A DNA stretch of 64,000 nucleotides from Dehalococcoidia bacterium UBA5748 (GTDB taxonomy: Bacteria > Chloroflexota > Dehalococcoidia > Dehalococcoidales > UBA5627), in the NCBI GenBank assembly GCA_002419135.1, contig DIFM01000038.1, positions 15,861-79,860 of the forward strand, given 5' to 3'. A program made the position numbers and the translations under genes. Shown one piece after another: positions 15,871-24,432 of this stretch. The notes beneath the pieces are model-generated. The model did not search any database. It saw nothing but the letters and a program-made list of their open reading frames with translations, and was not told the DNA's origin. Positions within the stretch are counted from its first letter, which is position 1; every line of letters starts with the position of its first letter.

Positions 15871-17437
15871 CGCCTTGCTCCCTTTTTTCTATAGTGGTGA
15901 TAATATGTTTCAACCACTCGTCGGAACGCTTGGGAAAATCGGAGCGAAAGTGTGCGCCGCGGCTCTCTTCTCTTAACAGGGCGGCTTCTGCCATCAGTCT
16001 GCCGGTTATGATCATATTTGCCAGCTCATGGGATTGCCGGTCGGATGGTTTTGGTAATACATGCTCCCAGGAACCCAAAATATTGACCGCTTCTTCCAGT
16101 CCTTTTTGATTTCTCACAATTCCGACATTATCCCAGAGCAGGTTTTGCAGTGTCTCAAGTGTCAGCGGAGGAGTATTATATAGCGGCTTTGCGGGCTTAA
16201 GTTTATGATGGATATTGCTGTTTGGCAGGTTATATTCGTATCTTCGTTTTTTCTCGCTACTATCCTGTTCGATACGTTGAAAAATACGTTTACCGAAGAT
16301 AAGCACTTCCAGCATCGAGTTGGAAGCCAGCCGGTTTGCTCCGTGTGCTCCTGTTCCGGCGCACTCACCGGCAGCAAAAAGGCCGCATACCGAAGTCTCG
16401 CCCCAGCTGTTGGTGCGTATGCCGCCTATCATATAATGAGCAGCCGGCGCCACCGGTATCAGACTGCTGGTTATATCCAGCCCGTGATCAGCACAGAATT
16501 GATAGATATGAGGGAATCGTGTTTTTACACGGTGCGGAGCCAGGTGGGTGACATCAAGAAAAACATTGTCCTGCTTTGTCTTTTTCATTTCGCTTAAAAT
16601 GCTGCGGGCAACCACATCCCTGGGTGCCAGTTCTGCCAGCTCGGTATATTCGGGCATAAAGCGTTTGCCGTCTGCGTTGCGCAGTATGCCGCCTTCGCCG
16701 CGTACCGCTTCCGAAATCAGGAAAGAGGCGACTCCCGGCATATGCAGGGCAGTGGGATGAAACTGGAAGAACTCCATATCGATTAGTTCGGCTCCAGCTT
16801 TTAATGCCAGTGCAATACCGTCTCCGGTAGCGACTTCGGGGTTGGTGGTGAATTTAAACAGCTGTCCGGCTCCTCCGGTTGCCAGAATAAGATAGCGGCA
16901 TGCAAACTCTTTATCTATTCCGTTTTCGCAATCACAGGCTTTGACACCTTTCACCCTGTTACCCTGTACGACAATCTCGGTAGCCAGGTGATTTTCCAAT
17001 ACTTGAAGGTCGATAGCCCGTGCTATTCTGCTGAGAGTTACCTCTATATGTTCACCGGTGGCGTCGCCTCCGGCATGCAGGATGCGCGGTATACTGTGGG
17101 CTGCCTCGAGTGTGAGCGCAATTTCACCGTCTACGGTATCGAAAGGCACACCGAAATTTACCAGGTCGGCGATGCGGTCGGGTCCTTCATCGGCGAGGAT
17201 GCGCACTATATCTTCATCGCACAGTCCGTCACCGGCAGCGATAGTATCATTGTAGTGCAGTTCGGGGGAATCGTTGATACCGATGGCGGCAGCAATACCG
17301 CCCTGGGCGTGGCGGGTATTGCAGTCTTCAATGCTGCCCTTGGTTATCATAAGGACACTGCCATGCTTGTGAGCAAGCAGGGCGCAATACAAACCCGCAA
17401 TACCGCTGCCGATTATGACGTAATCATAGGTATTAAT
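15863..17437 (-). CDS. nadB: L-aspartate oxidase (apparent ATT start)
   Basis: 524 residues if initiated at ATT (17437), close to the family's usual 520-540. The FAD-binding N-terminus YDYVIIGSGIAGLYCALL would be lost with the next internal start (17392). Between the upstream in-frame stop and Tyr4 the only near-start codon is ATT, seven bases after GGAGG (17449-17445). Other motifs: HAQGGIAAA, then GDATGEHIEV, then FHPTAL and the HYMIGGIRTN active-site region. It oxidises aspartate to iminoaspartate for NAD synthesis and is coupled to nadC. Confidence 0.92.
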   Translation of the reverse strand: MNTYDYVIIGSGIAGLYCALLAHKHGSVLMITKGSIEDCNTRHAQGGIAAAIGINDSPELHYNDTIAAGDGLCDEDIVRILADEGPDRIADLVNFGVPFDTVDGEIALTLEAAHSIPRILHAGGDATGEHIEVTLSRIARAIDLQVLENHLATEIVVQGNRVKGVKACDCENGIDKEFACRYLILATGGAGQLFKFTTNPEVATGDGIALALKAGAELIDMEFFQFHPTALHMPGVASFLISEAVRGEGGILRNADGKRFMPEYTELAELAPRDVVARSILSEMKKTKQDNVFLDVTHLAPHRVKTRFPHIYQFCADHGLDITSSLIPVAPAAHYMIGGIRTNSWGETSVCGLFAAGECAGTGAHGANRLASNSMLEVLIFGKRIFQRIEQDSSEKKRRYEYNLPNSNIHHKLKPAKPLYNTPPLTLETLQNLLWDNVGIVRNQKGLEEAVNILGSWEHVLPKPSDRQSHELANMIITGRLMAEAALLREESRGAHFRSDFPKRSDEWLKHIITTIEKREQGDV

Positions 17438-17494
17438 ACAGCCACCTCCAAATTAAATAATTAAAGACGGTGGATGGAGAATGGCATGGAAATG

Positions 17495-17860
17495 CTATTT
17501 CGCTTCATCGGTTTGTTTGCCGGCGATGGAACTTTTTGCCATTCTGATAAGCTCACCGGATTCGACCTTGATGATATAGCTGTCTTCTCTGATGCTGTCG
17601 ATTCTGCCGTAAATACCGCCGATGGTGATAATCCTGTCTCCGACCTGCAGGTTGCTTATCAGATTCTGATGTTCTTTTTGTCTCTTGCTTTGCGGTCTGA
17701 TAATCAGGAAATAGAAGATTGCGAATAGCACTACCATGAAGAGTATCATGTAGAGAGTGCTGCCGCTGGATTCGCCCCCTGCCGGAACGCAACTTGAAAG
17801 CATCCCTACGCCGGAAATTGCAGCCAATCCCACTAATGAAGCTATGATTTTCTTTGCCAT
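17495..17860 (-). CDS. yajC: Sec translocon accessory protein YajC
   Basis: 121 residues. It has an unusual N-terminal signal-like segment ending GMLSSC, then the YajC membrane helix and hallmark FLIIRPQSKRQKEHQNLISNL followed by GDRIITIGGIYGRI. AAGGAG precedes the ATG. YajC binds SecDF; those genes are not adjacent. The added signal/Cys segment suggests lipoprotein-style or two-helix anchoring, a modest deviation from the short E. coli form. Confidence 0.93.
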   Translation of the reverse strand: MAKKIIASLVGLAAISGVGMLSSCVPAGGESSGSTLYMILFMVVLFAIFYFLIIRPQSKRQKEHQNLISNLQVGDRIITIGGIYGRIDSIREDSYIIKVESGELIRMAKSSIAGKQTDEAK

Positions 17861-17870
17861 TTTTAACTCC

Positions 17871-19136
17871 TTAATTTAGCATGTGTTTTATTCTGATAAT
17901 ACAACCCTGTAATGACCAGGGGCTTGTCTTTTCTATTTTTACTTTTACCACCTGTCCGAGCAGGTTATCATTATCATTGAAGAATACCAGTTTACCACTT
18001 CGGCTTCTTCCGTGCCACTTTCCCTTCTTTTTGCCTTCTACCAGCACTTCGACGGTTTTACCCAGCAGGGCAGCGTTGATCTCTGAAGCTATTTCACCCT
18101 GTAGTTTCTCGACGATGGCGACGCGTTCTTTCTTTACTTCCGGCGGCACGTTATCGTCGTATTCTCTTGATGCTATGGTTCCGGTTCTTGCCGAATAGGC
18201 TGCAATATGTGTATTATCGAATCTTAAATCCTTTAATAATTCCACAGATTCCCGGAACTGCTCGTCTGTTTCCCCGGGGAAGCCGACGATAATATCCGTG
18301 CTGATGGCGATATCGGGCACTTTAGCGCGAATGCGTTTTACCAAATCCCGGTACTGTTCGGAGCTATATCCGCGCCGCATCGCTTTTAATATATCGTCGT
18401 CTCCGGCTTGAGCAGGAAGATTTATTTCCTCGCATACCTTATCCAGATTGGCGATGGCATCAATCAGCCGTTCGTTCATATCCTTGGGGTGGTTTGTCAG
18501 AAAGCGCAGCCTTTTCAGCCCGTCGATTTTATTCATTTCTTCGAGGAGTGCCGCCAGGTCGGGTTTGTCCGGCAGGTCATTTCCGTATGAATCGACATTC
18601 TGCCCGACAAGTATGATTTCTTTTGCCCCCCGTTGCACCAGAGTCTTTGCCTCGCAGACTATTTCATCTACCGGGCGGCTCTTTTCCCTACCTCTGCGGT
18701 AGGGGACGATGCAGTACGAGCAGAAGTTATTACAACCCTGTATGATATTAATAAATGTACTGACAGAAGGTTTTAGGGGTATGATGTTAGCCATCAGGCA
18801 TTCATCTATCCATGGGGGCATTTCTCCGGCTTTAAAGAAGTAGTCTACAATCGGGAATCTCTTTTGAAGCATATCGATATGCGAATCTACCAAACAGCCG
18901 GTAAGCGCAATCTTTAAGTCGGGATTGTTTTTCTTTAACGATTTCAGCGCGCCGATTTTACTGACCACCTTGTTTTCGGCACTCTGGCGGATGACGCAGC
19001 TGTTTAAAAGGATGAGGTCGGCATCGTCTACGGTCGTGGTCGGCTGGTAGCCGATCTGTTCGAACAGACTGCCTAACCTCTCGGATTCTGCCTTGTTCAT
19101 CTGGCAGCCTATAGTCCAAATATGATAAAGGGGCAT
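17871..19136 (-). CDS. miaB: tRNA (N6-isopentenyl adenosine(37)-C2)-methylthiotransferase
   Basis: 421 residues. It has a UPF0004 N-terminal domain with three cluster cysteines (TIGCQMNKAESERL, NSCVIRQSAENK, LTGCLVDS), the radical SAM motif CNNFCSYC (C-x3-C-x2-C) with VPYRRGREKSRP, and a C-terminal TRAM domain (VLVEGKKKGKWHGRSRSGKLVFF). This is MiaB-type rather than RimO by the GCQMNKAES string. It adds a methylthio group at A37 of tRNAs reading UNN codons. It sits 17 bp after the DpnII-like gene. Confidence 0.93.
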   Translation of the reverse strand: MPLYHIWTIGCQMNKAESERLGSLFEQIGYQPTTTVDDADLILLNSCVIRQSAENKVVSKIGALKSLKKNNPDLKIALTGCLVDSHIDMLQKRFPIVDYFFKAGEMPPWIDECLMANIIPLKPSVSTFINIIQGCNNFCSYCIVPYRRGREKSRPVDEIVCEAKTLVQRGAKEIILVGQNVDSYGNDLPDKPDLAALLEEMNKIDGLKRLRFLTNHPKDMNERLIDAIANLDKVCEEINLPAQAGDDDILKAMRRGYSSEQYRDLVKRIRAKVPDIAISTDIIVGFPGETDEQFRESVELLKDLRFDNTHIAAYSARTGTIASREYDDNVPPEVKKERVAIVEKLQGEIASEINAALLGKTVEVLVEGKKKGKWHGRSRSGKLVFFNDNDNLLGQVVKVKIEKTSPWSLQGCIIRIKHMLN

Positions 19137-19153
19137 GATTTATTTTTACTCTT

Positions 19154-20074
19154 TCAGGGTATTAAGAAATTCAAAACTTCATTTTCTAACATAAATAAAT
19201 TGAAAAGATAGTCATTGTGATCAAATGTTTCTCTTAATGGTCTAGTTGTTGTTTTCCATCCAAAACCATCTGTGATCCAAATAAACTTAAATTGCCCTTT
19301 TAAAACATCGAAAAGATTCCTATATTCACCGGCAGTGGATTTAAGCTTAGAGCCTCCACCACTGTAAAAATTGGTTTCAAAAATATATAGTTCTTTCCCG
19401 TTGTCTAAAACGAAATCATATTTTCTTGAAGATTTATCTACTGGAACAGTATAGTTGAATTCTCTTTTTATTTTATTGGCATCAGCTTGTTTTATATATC
19501 TGAACTTTTGTTTTTTACATAGATCCTGAATGAAAAATTCCACAATATTTTCCATACTATGCCCACTTCTATTTTTTCTTCCATTGCTATCGATTCCAGC
19601 TTCAACCCCTATTATATAATCAACCAAGTTCTTTATCTTGTTAGATGTAATTAGATTTTTCAACCCAGTCTCTTTGACAAATGTTAAATACCTATCAATG
19701 TCAGCTTCATTTAGATTGACTTTGCTAAAATCATAATCATCATAAACAAACCTTTTTTGCTTATAATCAACAAGAATTTTAAACTTTAAGTTATTACCAC
19801 CATCACGTACAATGAGAGATGGGATAGCTTTTACTATTTCTGGATGTTGTTTTAGTAAAGACTTAAACTCATTATCAAAATCTTTTTTACCAATTAAATA
19901 ATTTAAAGTATTTAAAGAAATTTCTATGGCTTTTTCATTTTTAAATACTTTTTCCCAGTTTACGAAGTAAGACCAAAGCAAAATACTAGGTTTTAAATTG
20001 TTTAATAAACAGTTAAAAACATCATCGCTACTTTTACATTTTAGGGTTTCATTGTAAAAATTTAAATTCTTCAT
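19154..20074 (-). CDS. DpnII/MboI-family type II restriction endonuclease (predicted GATC)
   Basis: 306 residues, family length. The family signature GVEAGIDSNGRKNRSGHSME lies at about 156-175. The PD-(D/E)XK-type core is D220 (KYDFVLD) and E233-T-N235 (YIFETNFYSGGGSKL), where the usual Lys is replaced by Asn, as in the DpnII family. FIWITDGFGWKTTTRPL near the C-terminus also fits. It cuts unmethylated GATC by family knowledge. It is AT-rich compared with miaB downstream, and is the third gene of a tight minus-strand operon. Confidence 0.88.
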   Translation of the reverse strand: MKNLNFYNETLKCKSSDDVFNCLLNNLKPSILLWSYFVNWEKVFKNEKAIEISLNTLNYLIGKKDFDNEFKSLLKQHPEIVKAIPSLIVRDGGNNLKFKILVDYKQKRFVYDDYDFSKVNLNEADIDRYLTFVKETGLKNLITSNKIKNLVDYIIGVEAGIDSNGRKNRSGHSMENIVEFFIQDLCKKQKFRYIKQADANKIKREFNYTVPVDKSSRKYDFVLDNGKELYIFETNFYSGGGSKLKSTAGEYRNLFDVLKGQFKFIWITDGFGWKTTTRPLRETFDHNDYLFNLFMLENEVLNFLIP

Positions 20075-20075
20075 T

Positions 20076-20504
20076 CTAATAGCCTTCTATTAAATTGAGT
20101 TCAATTGAATTTGGTTTTCTTCCTTTTTGTAAAGAATTTCTGCCTGTCTCTGTCATTAAAATAATTGCGTCATATCCTTGAGTTTTTGCTGCAAGAAACA
20201 TTTGCCTGTCAAGTTCAATCCTTTTATTGTACCAATCTTTATCATCTTCTGATTTTATCACTTCATTAAGATATTTACGCCCATTGGAACCAAATAATTT
20301 TTTTAAAATTTCGAGTTCAGAAAACCCATATACTGGGTTATTTATACATACTTGCTCTGGTTCGATATTTGGCCTTCCATAAAATTCAGCTTGTAGATAT
20401 GTTGAAGCAAGGAATTTTCCTCGTTTTTCGTATGCATGGGGATCTCTTGGTGGAACATGCCACCAGTTAGATTTATTAACCTTTTTGATTAACAAATCTC
20501 TCAT
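20076..20504 (-). CDS. unknown protein inside the R-M operon, possible ADP-ribosyltransferase-like fold
   Basis: 142 residues. It overlaps the methyltransferase gene by 4 bp and is separated by one base from the endonuclease gene, so it is part of the operon. No family is securely recognised. The order H16-V-P-P near the N-terminus, GKFLASTYLQAEFYG near 30-44, and a terminal GYDAIILMTETG...GRKPNSIELNLI resembles small ART-like domains of phage polyvalent proteins (H, then S/T-A..Y, then E). This is low-confidence pattern reading, with no catalytic proof. It is not a methylase or a typical C-protein (no HTH). Confidence 0.6.
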   Translation of the reverse strand: MRDLLIKKVNKSNWWHVPPRDPHAYEKRGKFLASTYLQAEFYGRPNIEPEQVCINNPVYGFSELEILKKLFGSNGRKYLNEVIKSEDDKDWYNKRIELDRQMFLAAKTQGYDAIILMTETGRNSLQKGRKPNSIELNLIEGY

Positions 20505-21313
20505 AACAAGTCCCGCCTATTTTCTTTAATTATTTTCAAATCTTCAACGCGTTTTATTGATAAATCAAGGTATTCTTTTGAAGTATCTATCCCGACAAAA
20601 TTACGATCGTAATAATAAGCGGCTAAACCCGTAGAAGAGCTACCTGTAAATGGGTCTAAAATAGTATCCCCATCCTTGGTGCTTGCTAAAATAATTCGCT
20701 TTAATAAAGCAGTTGGTTTTTGGGTAGGGTGTTTTCCGTATTTTTTCTCCTCTTTTTTAGGAGTACCAATTGCCCAAACCGACCTCATTTGTAGTCCTGG
20801 TTTTTTTATAAAATCATCTTTCCATATTCCATTTTTCATTAGATCATAATTAAAAGTATGTTTAGATTTTTTATCTTTAATAGCCCATATGAGAGTTTCA
20901 TGGCTGGCAGTAAAGTATCTACAACTAAGGTTGGGAGAGGCATTAGGTTTAAACCATGATATATCATTTAAAATATGAAAATTGTTAATTTGTAGAGCGA
21001 ATCCGCATTGGTAAATGGAATGATATGTTCCGCTAATCCAAATAGTCCCGTTTGGTTTTAATACTCTTCGACAGGCTTTAATCCACTCTATGTGGAACTC
21101 GAAGTTTTTCTTTAATCCATTACTTAAATCCCATTCACCTTTCTTTACGCTGACTCTTTTACCGTTTTGACAAGTGAAAGTTCCACTGGATAAGAAATAA
21201 GGAGGATCGGCGAAGATCATATCGATAGATTCTTCTGGCATTTCAGCAAGTACTTCTAAACAGTCATCCAGATAGAGTTTGAAGCGTGGTACTTCATAAT
21301 AAGGGGTTTTCAT
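20501..21313 (-). CDS. dpnA: DpnA-like adenine-specific DNA methyltransferase
   Basis: 270 residues, beta-class order: motif IV DPPY (36-39, in IFADPPYFLSSG) precedes motif I DPFTGSSSTG (220-229). The FTCQNGKRVSVKKGEWD and HPTQKPTALLKRIILAS strings are typical of DpnA (M2.DpnII). DpnA methylates GATC, including single-stranded DNA. The partner alpha-class DpnM is absent here. The ATG lies only 19 bases from the 3' end of tRNA-Ser on the same strand. AT-rich base use suggests transfer. Confidence 0.9.
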   Translation of the reverse strand: MKTPYYEVPRFKLYLDDCLEVLAEMPEESIDMIFADPPYFLSSGTFTCQNGKRVSVKKGEWDLSNGLKKNFEFHIEWIKACRRVLKPNGTIWISGTYHSIYQCGFALQINNFHILNDISWFKPNASPNLSCRYFTASHETLIWAIKDKKSKHTFNYDLMKNGIWKDDFIKKPGLQMRSVWAIGTPKKEEKKYGKHPTQKPTALLKRIILASTKDGDTILDPFTGSSSTGLAAYYYDRNFVGIDTSKEYLDLSIKRVEDLKIIKENRRDLL

Positions 21314-21332
21314 TCTATAACTATTCCCTGAC

Positions 21333-21424
21333 TGGCGGAGGGGGAGGGATTTGAACCCTCGACACCAGTTTCCCGGTGTAAGCGCTTAGCAGGCGCCCGC
21401 ACTAGACCACTATGCGACCCCTCC
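21333..21424 (-). tRNA. tRNA-Ser (anticodon GCU), CCA encoded
   Basis: The minus strand begins GGAGGGG (21424-21418), pairs with CCCCTCC near 21343-21337, and ends with discriminator G and an encoded CCA (21335-21333). The anticodon loop CTGCTAA gives GCU (serine AGY codons). A long variable arm (class II) and the TTCAAATC T-loop support serine. Its 3' end faces the R-M cassette 19 bases away, a common position for acquired DNA. Confidence 0.96.
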
Positions 21425-21510
21425 GTAAGAAGCAGCATATTTTTAACATAGATAATATAGCATAATCAGAGAGATTGCTCAAAAAAGGAGGAGGAAAAGC
21501 AATATAGTAG

Positions 21511-21585
21511 GGACGGGCATTGCCCGTCCGCCTAAAATCGACACATAAGGGCGGACGACCATTGGTTGTCCATAAGGGCATTATT
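21511..21585. terminator. palindromic hairpins downstream of the serpin operon
   Basis: GGACGGGCA (21511-21519) / TGCCCGTCC (21521-21529) forms a near-perfect palindrome. A second imperfect hairpin, GGGCGGAC ... GTCCATAAGGGC, follows at about 21549-21580. These lie just past the serpin stop on the minus strand and could end transcription. The same strings look like dispersed repeats rather than a classic T-tract terminator. Confidence 0.5.
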
Positions 21586-22863
21586 TTATGCCGCCGGATT
21601 CATCACCCGCCCGACAAACAGAATGGTGTTGGTTTCGATATCGCGAATCAGGTAAATAAAGGGGTGGTCGAGGTTAACTTCAGCCTGTTCCAGTATACCT
21701 TTCAGGTTGATGATGACCGCTGAAGCGGCGGCGGCTTCGGTTCCGGCTTCATCTACGGATACGTAAGCCTTGTGAACGACATCCTCAATGAAAAGGTCAT
21801 AGCTTCCATCGATTCCTGACAAGTCGGCAACCATAGAGAAGGCATCCTTCATTCCCATAGTTACCAGCGCATCCTTGACGCTAAACTGGGAACTGTACTC
21901 GAATTTAGGCATCGACAGGGTAACTGTGGCGGTGCGGATGTTTTCAACGATCCCGTCGAGTCTCTGTGCATCAAAGGTCGCCTTAAACTGCTCGAAATTT
22001 CCGTCTTCGGGGAGAATAATCAGCATTGAAAGCTCGTTGCCGTCGTATTTCAGTTCGACTGCCTGATAACCGTCGCCTTCGGTATAACCGAAGTCTTCGG
22101 TCTGGTGCATCATCGGAACGGTAACGGTAGTTCCGTCGGGAAGGTAGAAGATACCATCGCTTGTTTTATCCTCATCGAAAGGTTTGTCCCAGGCGGCGTT
22201 GAAATAGATGGCATTGGTCAGAACGAGGCGGGTCAACTCCGATATGATTCCTTCTTTAATCAGGTCTTCTATTTTGCCCTCGGTCTGTTCGCTTACCCAC
22301 TCGTTGATAGTCCGGCGGCAGGCTTCGGGGTCGCTAACAAAATCCAATAGCCTCAATCCGGCATCATAGTTCACCGCCAGCGTATCGAGGTAGTCCGAAA
22401 GGAATTCATATTCTACCTGCCCCCAGATAGCGTTCACGACATTGAGTTTGAAACCCTCCTCATCCTCGCTCTTGTTGCCTTCTCCACGCTTGGCAAGCTC
22501 GATAGCAAGTTTGTTGAAAGCGGCATGCAAATCCTCTTCCTCGAGTATGAAATTGAGGGTTTCAGCCATTTGCTCTCTGGTTGCTCCCTCCGCTCCGGCA
22601 TAGGTCATTGCCAGCGCTACGGAGAGGCTGTAAGGGGAAAAGAACAGGTTGCCGTCATCACCATCACTCAGCTGCCGATAAAGTTCCAAAGCAAACTCAT
22701 TATTGCCATCTACCAGTGTTTCAAAATCTGAAAAACTGACTTCGGGTGATGTATCGTACTTCTTATCGGATTTAAGTTCCTGCCCGTATACCTGCGTTTG
22801 CGAGCAGGAAACCGTACTCAAGACAAGTATTGCAGCAAGCACACTAAAAATTATCTTTTTCAT
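21586..22863 (-). CDS. serpin-family protease inhibitor, lipoprotein (copy 1)
   Basis: 425 residues. The signal peptide ends LSTVSC (Cys20), a variant lipobox, then a linker and a full serpin fold: FFSPYSLSVALAMTYAGA, LVLTNAIYFNAAWDKPF, and the hinge DEAGTEAAAASAVI, ending HPFIYLIRDIETNTILFVGRVMNP. The alanine-rich hinge (P15-P9) predicts an inhibitory serpin. By spacing, P1 may be Lys in NLKG. It is extracytoplasmic, probably guarding against foreign or own proteases. It follows the second serpin by 30 bp; the two arose by tandem duplication. Confidence 0.92.
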   Translation of the reverse strand: MKKIIFSVLAAILVLSTVSCSQTQVYGQELKSDKKYDTSPEVSFSDFETLVDGNNEFALELYRQLSDGDDGNLFFSPYSLSVALAMTYAGAEGATREQMAETLNFILEEEDLHAAFNKLAIELAKRGEGNKSEDEEGFKLNVVNAIWGQVEYEFLSDYLDTLAVNYDAGLRLLDFVSDPEACRRTINEWVSEQTEGKIEDLIKEGIISELTRLVLTNAIYFNAAWDKPFDEDKTSDGIFYLPDGTTVTVPMMHQTEDFGYTEGDGYQAVELKYDGNELSMLIILPEDGNFEQFKATFDAQRLDGIVENIRTATVTLSMPKFEYSSQFSVKDALVTMGMKDAFSMVADLSGIDGSYDLFIEDVVHKAYVSVDEAGTEAAAASAVIINLKGILEQAEVNLDHPFIYLIRDIETNTILFVGRVMNPAA

Positions 22864-22893
22864 ATCTGCTTCTCACTTGCGGCTACTCGATAT

Positions 22894-24174
22894 TTAGGCA
22901 GCCGGATTGATGACTCTTCCGATAAACAGGGTGGAACCGGTAGTGATGTCTTTGATAAGGAAGATAAACGAATTATTGATATTGACATCGGCGATTTCAA
23001 TCGGCATCGAAGTCTCCCGGAAGATTACGGCGGTGGCTGCTGCCGCTTCGGTGCCTTCTTCATCTACCGAAACGAATGCTTTATGAATGACGTCGCTTAT
23101 GATAAGGTCAGCTTTATCCGTTATCCCGGAAAAGTCGGCGCTGCCAGAAAAAGCTTCCGGCATTCCCATTGCTTTCAGGGCGTCGTTCAAGTTGAATTCC
23201 GATTCAAACTCGAATTTAGGCATAGTGAGGTTGACTTGTCCGAGCGACATTTCATCTATAATACCGGCTACCGTTTCGGAGCTCAGTGAGTTTTCAAACT
23301 CGGAGAAATTGCCTTCGTCCGGCATAATTATAACCATAGACATTTCATAGATATCGTAAAGCAATTCTACTGCCGTATAACCATCTCCGTCCACATAGCT
23401 GAATCTTTCGCTCTGGTGCATCATCGGAACGGTAACGGTGCTGCCGTCCGGCAGATAGAAGGTGTCATCGTAGGTATAATCCTCATCGAACTGGTGCAGC
23501 CAGGCAGCGTTAAAGTAGATGGCGTTGGTAAGAACAAGGCGTGTCATTTCATCGATTGCGCCCTCAGGAATGAGGTCTTCGATGCGACCGTTGGTCTGTT
23601 CGTAAACCCAGTCATTGATGGTTTGCCGGCATGCTTCGGGGTCTTTTTCATAATCTAAAAGCCTGATTCCGGCATCATAATTTTCAGCCAGAACATCGAG
23701 GAATGCCTGCATAAACTCGAAGCCTGTCTGACCCCAGGTGGCATTTACGATATTCAACTCGAAACCCTGCGCCTCGCTGCCGGCGGGTATTTCGTTGCGG
23801 CTGTTAAGCTCGATAGCCAGTTTGTTAAAAGCTGAGTGCAGCTGCTCATCCTCCAGCATGAACTTTAAGGTCTCTGCCATTTGCTCCTCGGTTTGCCCGT
23901 TGGCTCCGGCATAAGCCATAGCCAAAGCTAAAGATATGCTGTAGGGTGAGAAGAAGAAGTTACCTTCCTTGGCGGCGCTGAGCTGTTTATAGAGGTCGAA
24001 AGCGAACTCGTTATTTCCGTTTACTAGCTCTGCCAGCGTCGAATCACTGACGCTGGGAGACGAGTCATATGGTTTGTCGGATTTGGCTTCGGCACCGTAC
24101 ACCTGTGTTTGCGCACATGATACGGTGCTAAAAATCAACACCATACTTAAAAGTAAAAAAATTATTTTTTTCAT
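22894..24174 (-). CDS. serpin-family protease inhibitor, lipoprotein (copy 2)
   Basis: 426 residues from the ATG at 24174, which has GGAGG seven bases upstream; a longer frame to 24306 lacks support. The signal peptide ends FSTVSC and the next residues QTQVYG match copy 1. The serpin core is intact (FFSPYSISLALAMAYAGAN, LVLTNAIYFNAAW, hinge DEEGTEAAAATAVIF). The reactive loop differs from copy 1 (FRETSMPIE versus INLKGILE), suggesting a different target protease. It is first in the serpin operon. Confidence 0.92.
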   Translation of the reverse strand: MKKIIFLLLSMVLIFSTVSCAQTQVYGAEAKSDKPYDSSPSVSDSTLAELVNGNNEFAFDLYKQLSAAKEGNFFFSPYSISLALAMAYAGANGQTEEQMAETLKFMLEDEQLHSAFNKLAIELNSRNEIPAGSEAQGFELNIVNATWGQTGFEFMQAFLDVLAENYDAGIRLLDYEKDPEACRQTINDWVYEQTNGRIEDLIPEGAIDEMTRLVLTNAIYFNAAWLHQFDEDYTYDDTFYLPDGSTVTVPMMHQSERFSYVDGDGYTAVELLYDIYEMSMVIIMPDEGNFSEFENSLSSETVAGIIDEMSLGQVNLTMPKFEFESEFNLNDALKAMGMPEAFSGSADFSGITDKADLIISDVIHKAFVSVDEEGTEAAAATAVIFRETSMPIEIADVNINNSFIFLIKDITTGSTLFIGRVINPAA

Positions 24175-24365
24175 AGCCGAACCTCCGGTTGTTCTTTGTA
24201 TTCTACTACTATAACGTCGGAAATGCAGCGGGGTTAGGGGATGATAATAATTATTTTTGGTAATTACAGAAAACTGCTTAATAAATATTGTTGCAAATTC
24301 CGACAAGCCGAGCCCGCATTATTACGAGTATCAGTTACAATTTGCCATGACAGTGTGCCCATCAT

Positions 24366-24394
24366 TTGGCTATGTATCAAAAAACTGCTATAAT
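24366..24394 (+). promoter_or_regulatory. promoter for the 42-residue ORF
   Basis: TTGGCT (24366-24371), a 17-base spacer, and an extended -10 TGCTATAAT with TATAAT at 24389-24394. It lies 38 bp before the small ORF's ATG. Confidence 0.65.
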
Positions 24395-24432
24395 TATGCT
24401 TTAACTAACAGGAAGAAGGGTGAATTACTTAA

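Noticed and set aside
19137..21332. Integrative element with att sites at tRNA-Ser
   Set aside because: I looked for a repeated tRNA 3' segment on the far side of the R-M cassette (near 19140) and found none, and there is no integrase.
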